From the NCBI GenBank assembly GCA_031288765.1, contig JAITQV010000355.1:1-10645 (forward strand): a DNA stretch of 10,645 nt, given 5' to 3'. A model generated the notes under the pieces. It was given only the letters and a program-made list of their open reading frames with translations, did not search any database and was not told the origin of the DNA. Position 1 is the stretch's first letter, and the number at the start of each line of letters is the position of its first letter. This document shows positions 7,930-10,645 of the stretch, piece after piece. Made by a program: the position numbers and the translations under genes. This stretch comes from Planctomycetaceae bacterium (GTDB taxonomy: Bacteria; Planctomycetota; Planctomycetia; Pirellulales; Thermoguttaceae).

Positions 7930-9339
7930 TCACGGCAACACCTGACCAATAAACCAACCGTATTCAGGAAGTTCAAACGAAGGATTTTTTTCATTGGTAA
8001 GGAGTTTCCCTTTACTCAACAACTCTTTTAACGGAGCAAAATCCGATTGGACTTTAACTGTAACCGGTTTTTTACGAAAATTGATCACAACCAGAATTTT
8101 TTCATTTTCGTACATTCGTTCAAATGAAAGAATTTCTTCGGGGTGATCGTTATCGGTAAAATTGGTTTTTCCTAACGCGCAAAGAGCCGGAAACGATTTT
8201 CGGAGTTTGATGATATTCCGGCAAAAATCAAAACGGTTTTGTCCTTCTTTTGTGTTTGCTTTTGACCAGTCAATCGGGAGGTTGGCATAAATACTGTGAC
8301 GTGATTTATCCGCAATTTCCTGACCGTTGTAAAGCATCGGCACGCCGTCAAAAGTGAAACAGGCGAGCAAAGCCGCTTCAACTCCGTCCGTTCCCCAATG
8401 ATGTTCCCGCCGTTTTTCGTAATCATCATTAGCGATATCGTGATTATCAATATAATGAATAAAACGTCCGCTTTTGGGTTGTTTTGCGGTTTGCAGGTTT
8501 TTCACTTTCGCAAGATCACTTGCCGGTTTTTTGCCGTCCATAACGTTGCGAATAACGGGTTCAATAGGAAAACTATAATTCATATCAAAGGCATAAAGTT
8601 GATTTTCCGGGCGTGAACCTTCGGCGAGCAGAGCAATATCGGAACGAATTTTTTCCAATCGTTTACGTCCTTCGACCCAAAAATCGAGCGGGATGCCGTC
8701 GGCAACATCGACACGGAATCCGTCCACATCAAAATCACGCAACAAATACTCCATATTTTTCCAAAGATATTCCCGCAATTCCGGGTTACTGAAATTCAGC
8801 GCAGGAAATCCCCACGAAGCGTAGATAATTTTTCCGTCTTTATCCCGTTTCAGAAAATCGGGATGATCCTTGATAAACACAGCGGCGGGACCGCAATGGA
8901 GATACACCAAATCCGGTAAAACCCGCATGTTCAGTTGGTGAGCCGTTTTGACAAATTGTTTCAAATCGTCATTGGTTCCGTATTCGGGATCAATATTGTA
9001 ATAATCTTTCATTCGGTAGGGATTTTTGGGATTATTCATTCCTGATTTTTTCTGGCGCGGACTCCAAAATTCCTGTCGCTCATCGTCATCGGCAACAAAA
9101 ACAGGACAAAGATAAACGATGGTAATTCCCAATCGGGCGAGATCGGGAAGTTTTTCGGTTGCCGCCTGAAGTGTTCCTTCTTTGGTAAAGGCGCGTGCGT
9201 GAATCTGATACATCACACCGTTGTTGACCCAATCGGGAGCCTTACGGGCATTCTGTTCTCCCGGCGTTGTTTCCGCCAACACCGGTAACATCATTAATAA
9301 AAAACTTAATAACGTTGACAATAATAGTTTCTGAGACAT
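7930..9339 (-). CDS. Exported alpha-amylase family (GH13) glycoside hydrolase
   Basis: This 469-residue enzyme should act on alpha-glucans such as starch, glycogen or maltooligosaccharides in the periplasm or outside the cell; the exact reaction, hydrolysis or transfer, cannot be told. Residues 1-22 form a signal peptide ending VLA. GVMYQIHARAF (41-51) begins the TIM barrel. Conserved region I is DLVYLH (143-148), region II GFRVD with nucleophile Asp211, region III has acid/base Glu240 (LLAEG), and region IV is YIDNHD with Asp301. NGQE (338-341) follows, and residues about 393-469 form a C-terminal beta-sandwich. The usual Asn of region I (DxVxNH) is Leu147, but all three catalytic acids are present, so activity is likely. 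The length is typical of a compact GH13. The start is supported by a good ribosome site. It stands alone and converges on the FN3 gene. Confidence 0.93.
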   Translation of the reverse strand: MSQKLLLSTLLSFLLMMLPVLAETTPGEQNARKAPDWVNNGVMYQIHARAFTKEGTLQAATEKLPDLARLGITIVYLCPVFVADDDERQEFWSPRQKKSGMNNPKNPYRMKDYYNIDPEYGTNDDLKQFVKTAHQLNMRVLPDLVYLHCGPAAVFIKDHPDFLKRDKDGKIIYASWGFPALNFSNPELREYLWKNMEYLLRDFDVDGFRVDVADGIPLDFWVEGRKRLEKIRSDIALLAEGSRPENQLYAFDMNYSFPIEPVIRNVMDGKKPASDLAKVKNLQTAKQPKSGRFIHYIDNHDIANDDYEKRREHHWGTDGVEAALLACFTFDGVPMLYNGQEIADKSRHSIYANLPIDWSKANTKEGQNRFDFCRNIIKLRKSFPALCALGKTNFTDNDHPEEILSFERMYENEKILVVINFRKKPVTVKVQSDFAPLKELLSKGKLLTNEKNPSFELPEYGWFIGQVLP

Positions 9340-9347
9340 TTTTTGTT

Positions 9348-9354
9348 TCCTTTC
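9348..9354 (-). promoter_or_regulatory. Ribosome binding site of the GH13 gene
   Basis: On the minus strand GAAAGGA ends 8 bases before the ATG at 9339-9337. The good match and spacing confirm the start, which also gives a well-formed signal peptide. Confidence 0.7.
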
Positions 9355-9571
9355 GGATTTAAATGGTTGGCAACTGTACTTTCCAAAAAATTAACAAGGT
9401 CAATATGTTTAAATTTGAGGTATTTTAGAACAATCTCAATTTTTTGCGGTTTTTACTTTTTGAGCAAAGGTGCATTTAAATCGGCGATAATTTTGAGAAA
9501 TACTTAAAATAAAGGCTTTTGACTAAAATATTTTACCACAATTTTTTGGAAAATACAGTTGGTAAAAAATG

Positions 9572-9665
9572 GTATCTATTCAGTGGAATGTTTTTTTGTC
9601 CTAAGCCCGAAGGACGAGATGTGTATAACCGACGGATCGGAATTGGATTGCCCTGCAAGGGCGAT
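9572..9665 (-). repeat. Dispersed intergenic repeat element, copy 2 (inverted)
   Basis: The reverse complement matches 117-243: TTGCAGGGC, TTCCGATCCG, CGGTTATACACATCTCG, GGGCTTAGGACAAAAAA and CATTCC in the same order. It lacks the extra hairpin of copy 1. At its inner edge GCCCT (9650-9654) and AGGGC (9658-9662) form a small hairpin with a GCA loop. ATTGCCC (9647-9653) can also pair with GGGCAAT (9725-9731), so the element may extend to about 9731 as a larger folded unit. Confidence 0.7.
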
Positions 9666-9672
9666 AGAATCC

Positions 9673-9695
9673 AGCCCGCCGCAACGCGGCGGGTT
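9673..9695. repeat. GC-rich short-loop hairpin
   Basis: CCCGCCGC (9675-9682) pairs perfectly with GCGGCGGG (9686-9693) with a three-base AAC loop, and A9673-T9695 and G9674-T9694 extend it. It is far more GC-rich than its surroundings and lies inside the region enclosed by ATTGCCC/GGGCAAT. It has no T-run on either side, so it is not a simple terminator; a REP-like structure fits better. Confidence 0.7.
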
Positions 9696-9742
9696 AAGAT
9701 ACCCCTAAAAACTTCGTCCTGAAAGGGCAATATATTAGTGGA

Positions 9743-9798
9743 GAGTATCGCAAGCGGATTATTTACCAAAACATACTAAATAATCCGCTTAGGTACTC
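9743..9798. repeat. Perfect 14-bp stem hairpin
   Basis: AAGCGGATTATTTA (9752-9765) pairs perfectly with TAAATAATCCGCTT (9777-9790) across an 11-base loop. A further 5-bp stem, GAGTA (9743-9747) with TACTC (9794-9798), closes it after a small internal loop. There is no T-run after it on either strand, so a small mobile repeat, a protein-binding cruciform or an RNA structure are all open. Confidence 0.75.
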
Positions 9799-9947
9799 CG
9801 TTATTAACTATTTACTGATTCCCTCTTCGGGATAAAAATATGTCTGAATGGTCATAACCCGTGTTGACCGAAGATATTAAATTGATAATCAGATTTTCCA
9901 AAATATTAGTAGTTTAGAAAATTGGCGGTTAAAGTTGGTTTATTTTT

Positions 9948-9959
9948 GGGCGTAAAACC
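9948..9959 (+). repeat. Left arm of 12-bp inverted repeat bracketing the CACGTG array
   Basis: GGGCGTAAAACC is the exact reverse complement of GGTTTTACGCCC at 10239-10250. The two arms lie just outside the first and last units of the 21-bp array. The CGT within each arm falls within one base of the array's 21-bp phase, so the arms may be diverged terminal units. Confidence 0.75.
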
Positions 9960-9965
9960 GAAAAA

Positions 9966-10240
9966 CAACACGTGTGATTTTTTCTACCTCACGTGAAATT
10001 TTTTTTATTTCCCGTAGGTTGGTTTTCATTTCACGTGAACTGAAGCCAACTTCACGTGAATTTGAGTCCGTTTCACGTGTGTTTGACCCGATTCCTCTCG
10101 TGAAACGGGTTCTATCTCTCGTGAAATCGTTTTGATTTCCCGTGAAAAAGGAAAAATCACACGTGAAAAGGTTTTGATCCTTTGGGAGATAAAAAAAATT
10201 TCACGTGAAATAAAAAAAATCTCTCGTGTATATTTTGGGG
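9966..10240. repeat. 13-unit, 21-bp-pitch array of CACGTG-like dyads (parS-like core)
   Basis: Each unit carries a dyad close to TTTCACGTGAAA followed by an AT-rich spacer. The CGTG (or equivalent) falls at 9971, 9992, 10013 (CGTA), 10034, 10055, 10076, 10099, 10120, 10141, 10162, 10183 (degenerate TGGG), 10204 and 10225. Every step is 21 bp except one of 23 bp (10076 to 10099). Seven units have full CACGTG; others read CTCGTG or CCCGTG. The unit at 10199 has the perfect 12-bp palindrome. This core equals the centre of the ParB site parS (TGTTTCACGTGAAACA), with best agreement 13 of 16. Repeat length divisible by three keeps several frames open, so small ORFs here mean little. Confidence 0.85.
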
Positions 10241-10250
10241 TTTTACGCCC
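10239..10250 (-). repeat. Right arm of 12-bp inverted repeat bracketing the CACGTG array
   Basis: GGTTTTACGCCC pairs exactly with GGGCGTAAAACC at 9948-9959. It ends 7 bases before the second 21-bp array begins, so it marks the junction between the two arrays. Confidence 0.75.
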
Positions 10251-10257
10251 GGTAATT

Positions 10258-10446
10258 GACATTCCGGCAAGTTTTCCCGACATTCCGGCAGGCTTTCCCG
10301 ACACTCCGGCAAACTTTCCCGGAACTCCGGCAAACTTTCCCGGAACTCCGGCAAACTTTCCCGACATTCCGGCAAGTTTTCCCGACATGTCGGCAGACTT
10401 TCCCGGCATGTCGGCAAACTTTCCCGGCATATCGGGAAACTTTGCG
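10258..10446. repeat. Nine-unit 21-bp tandem array (GACATTCCGGCAAACTTTCCC-like)
   Basis: Nine uninterrupted 21-bp units start at 10258, 10279, 10300, 10321, 10342, 10363, 10384, 10405 and 10426. Constant parts are CGG at columns 8-10 and TTTCCC at 16-21 (the last unit is diverged). Units 4 and 5 are identical, as are 1 and 6. Across each junction a dyad forms, perfect in unit 7 (CCGACATGTCGG, 10382-10393) and with two-base interruptions in units 4-5. Substitutions fall on all three codon positions alike, arguing against translation. The array ends with TTTCCCG/CGGGAAA (10420-10426 with 10433-10439), a 7-bp hairpin. Confidence 0.9.
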
Positions 10447-10502
10447 TAAACTCCTAAACTATAAACTGATAAACGATTTCCGGTATTTTAGGGATTTTTA
10501 TC

Positions 10503-10552
10503 CACGAATGGCACGAATGTTCACAAAATAAATATATTCGTGTTTATTCGTA
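10503..10552. repeat. ATTCGTG-rich imperfect hairpin
   Basis: Two copies of CACGAAT (10503-10509 and 10512-10518) face ATTCGTG (10536-10542) and ATTCGTA (10546-10552). The inner pair is perfect over 7 bp and the outer pair matches 6 of 7, separated by small internal loops. ATTCGTG-like words followed by AATTCGCGG are familiar from intergenic repeats of several bacterial groups, from memory only. Confidence 0.6.
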
Positions 10553-10592
10553 TAATTCGCGGACTATTTAGGCATCCGTTTATATTCCAATC

Positions 10593-10621
10593 GGTAGGGT
10601 AGGGTAGGGTAGGGTAGGGTG
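10593..10621 (+). repeat. AGGGT x5 microsatellite with G-quadruplex potential
   Basis: Five exact AGGGT units (10596-10620) are preceded by GGT. They give five runs of GGG (10597, 10602, 10607, 10612, 10617) separated by two-base TA loops, an ideal pattern for a short-loop G-quadruplex on the plus strand. The left-edge copy of the same motif (104-118) has a single unit, so the run has expanded or contracted between copies. Confidence 0.9.
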
Positions 10622-10627
10622 TTCAAA
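10613..10627 (+). repeat. 15-bp motif inverted relative to the left edge
   Basis: GGTAGGGTGTTCAAA is the exact reverse complement of 104-118. It overlaps the last AGGGT units and forms the 3' boundary of the microsatellite. With 104-118 it brackets nearly the whole window in inverted orientation. Confidence 0.7.
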
Positions 10628-10645
10628 AGGACTATTTTTTTATGG

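Larger units (their letters stand above)
9340..10645. other. Long gene-free right flank with layered repeats
   Basis: About 1.3 kb with no believable gene. The first ~230 bases (9340-9570) form the upstream region of the GH13 gene and are AT-rich without a clear promoter. Then follow a dispersed repeat copy, two hairpins, two 21-bp-pitch arrays, an ATTCGTG-rich hairpin and a G-rich microsatellite, each listed separately. Between 9800 and 9947 nothing is recognised. At the extreme right, AAAAGGA (10625-10631) lies 10 bases before an ATG (10642-10644), which could be the start of a gene running off the window. The adjacent T-run is shared with the left repeat copy, so this may be coincidence. 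Confidence 0.65.

Noticed and set aside
9361..9480. Promoter for the GH13 gene (minus-strand TTGACC with a weak TACAGT 19 bases on)
   Set aside because: The spacing and -10 match are too poor to separate from chance in AT-rich sequence.
9519..9722. 67-codon plus-strand open frame
   Set aside because: It lies across the same repeat on the opposite strand, with no usable ribosome site or recognisable motif.
9533..9769. 78-codon minus-strand open frame
   Set aside because: It runs through the dispersed repeat and two hairpins, so its peptide is a translation of the repeat rather than a gene.
10026..10430. 134-codon minus-strand gene spanning both arrays
   Set aside because: A 21-bp repeat keeps frames open automatically, both strands are open, substitutions are not biased to third positions, and the nearest AGGAG is about 19 bases from the ATG.
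9966..10446. CRISPR array
   Set aside because: Units are contiguous 21-bp repeats with no unique spacers of constant length between conserved repeats, and no cas genes are present.
10642..10645. Start of a gene running off the right edge
   Set aside because: AAAAGGA plus an ATG 10 bases later is suggestive, but only one codon is visible and the T-run before it is shared with the left repeat copy.

Overview
The window looks like part of a chromosome from a low-GC planctomycete (Planctomycetota), possibly a gut or other host-associated lineage. The main reason is the N-terminus of the giant protein at 2519-7708. It lacks a normal hydrophobic signal peptide and instead begins with a basic stretch and a motif of the form RLLxxExLExRxML, which is characteristic of large secreted planctomycete proteins. 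The exported HExxH metallopeptidase-like protein and the exported GH13 enzyme fit this. The assignment is inferred from motifs, not from any search.

Three real genes cover about 77% of the window. A secreted zinc-metallopeptidase-like protein lies at 548-2140 (+) and is followed by a strong terminator at 2203-2240. A 1,729-residue protein of about 17 tandem fibronectin type III (FN3)-like modules lies at 2519-7708 (+). It faces an exported alpha-amylase-family (GH13) protein at 7930-9339 (-), and a hairpin at 7762-7797 between the two best serves the minus-strand gene. All three products are predicted to leave the cytoplasm. They do not form one operon, and no common pathway can be shown. A plausible picture is a set of surface or secreted proteins for adhesion and for polymer or glucan breakdown.

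The unusual part is the roughly 1.3 kb right flank (9340-10645), which holds no believable gene but is dense with structured repeats. From left to right it has: an inverted copy of a dispersed repeat also present near the left edge (117-243 versus 9572-9665), two strong hairpins, a 21-bp-pitch array of CACGTG-like dyads (9966-10240) bracketed by a perfect 12-bp inverted repeat, a second and different 21-bp-pitch array of nine units (10258-10446), an ATTCGTG-rich imperfect hairpin (10503-10552), and a five-fold AGGGT repeat with G-quadruplex potential (10596-10620). The first array resembles the core of the ParB site parS and repeats every 21 bp, which is two helical turns. It is the best candidate for an undescribed system, for example a centromere-like or nucleoprotein-nucleating locus.

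The left flank (1-547) carries the partner copies of two right-flank repeats in inverted orientation and a 41-bp direct duplication. The many small open frames across the arrays are explained by the repeat length being a multiple of three and are not called as genes.
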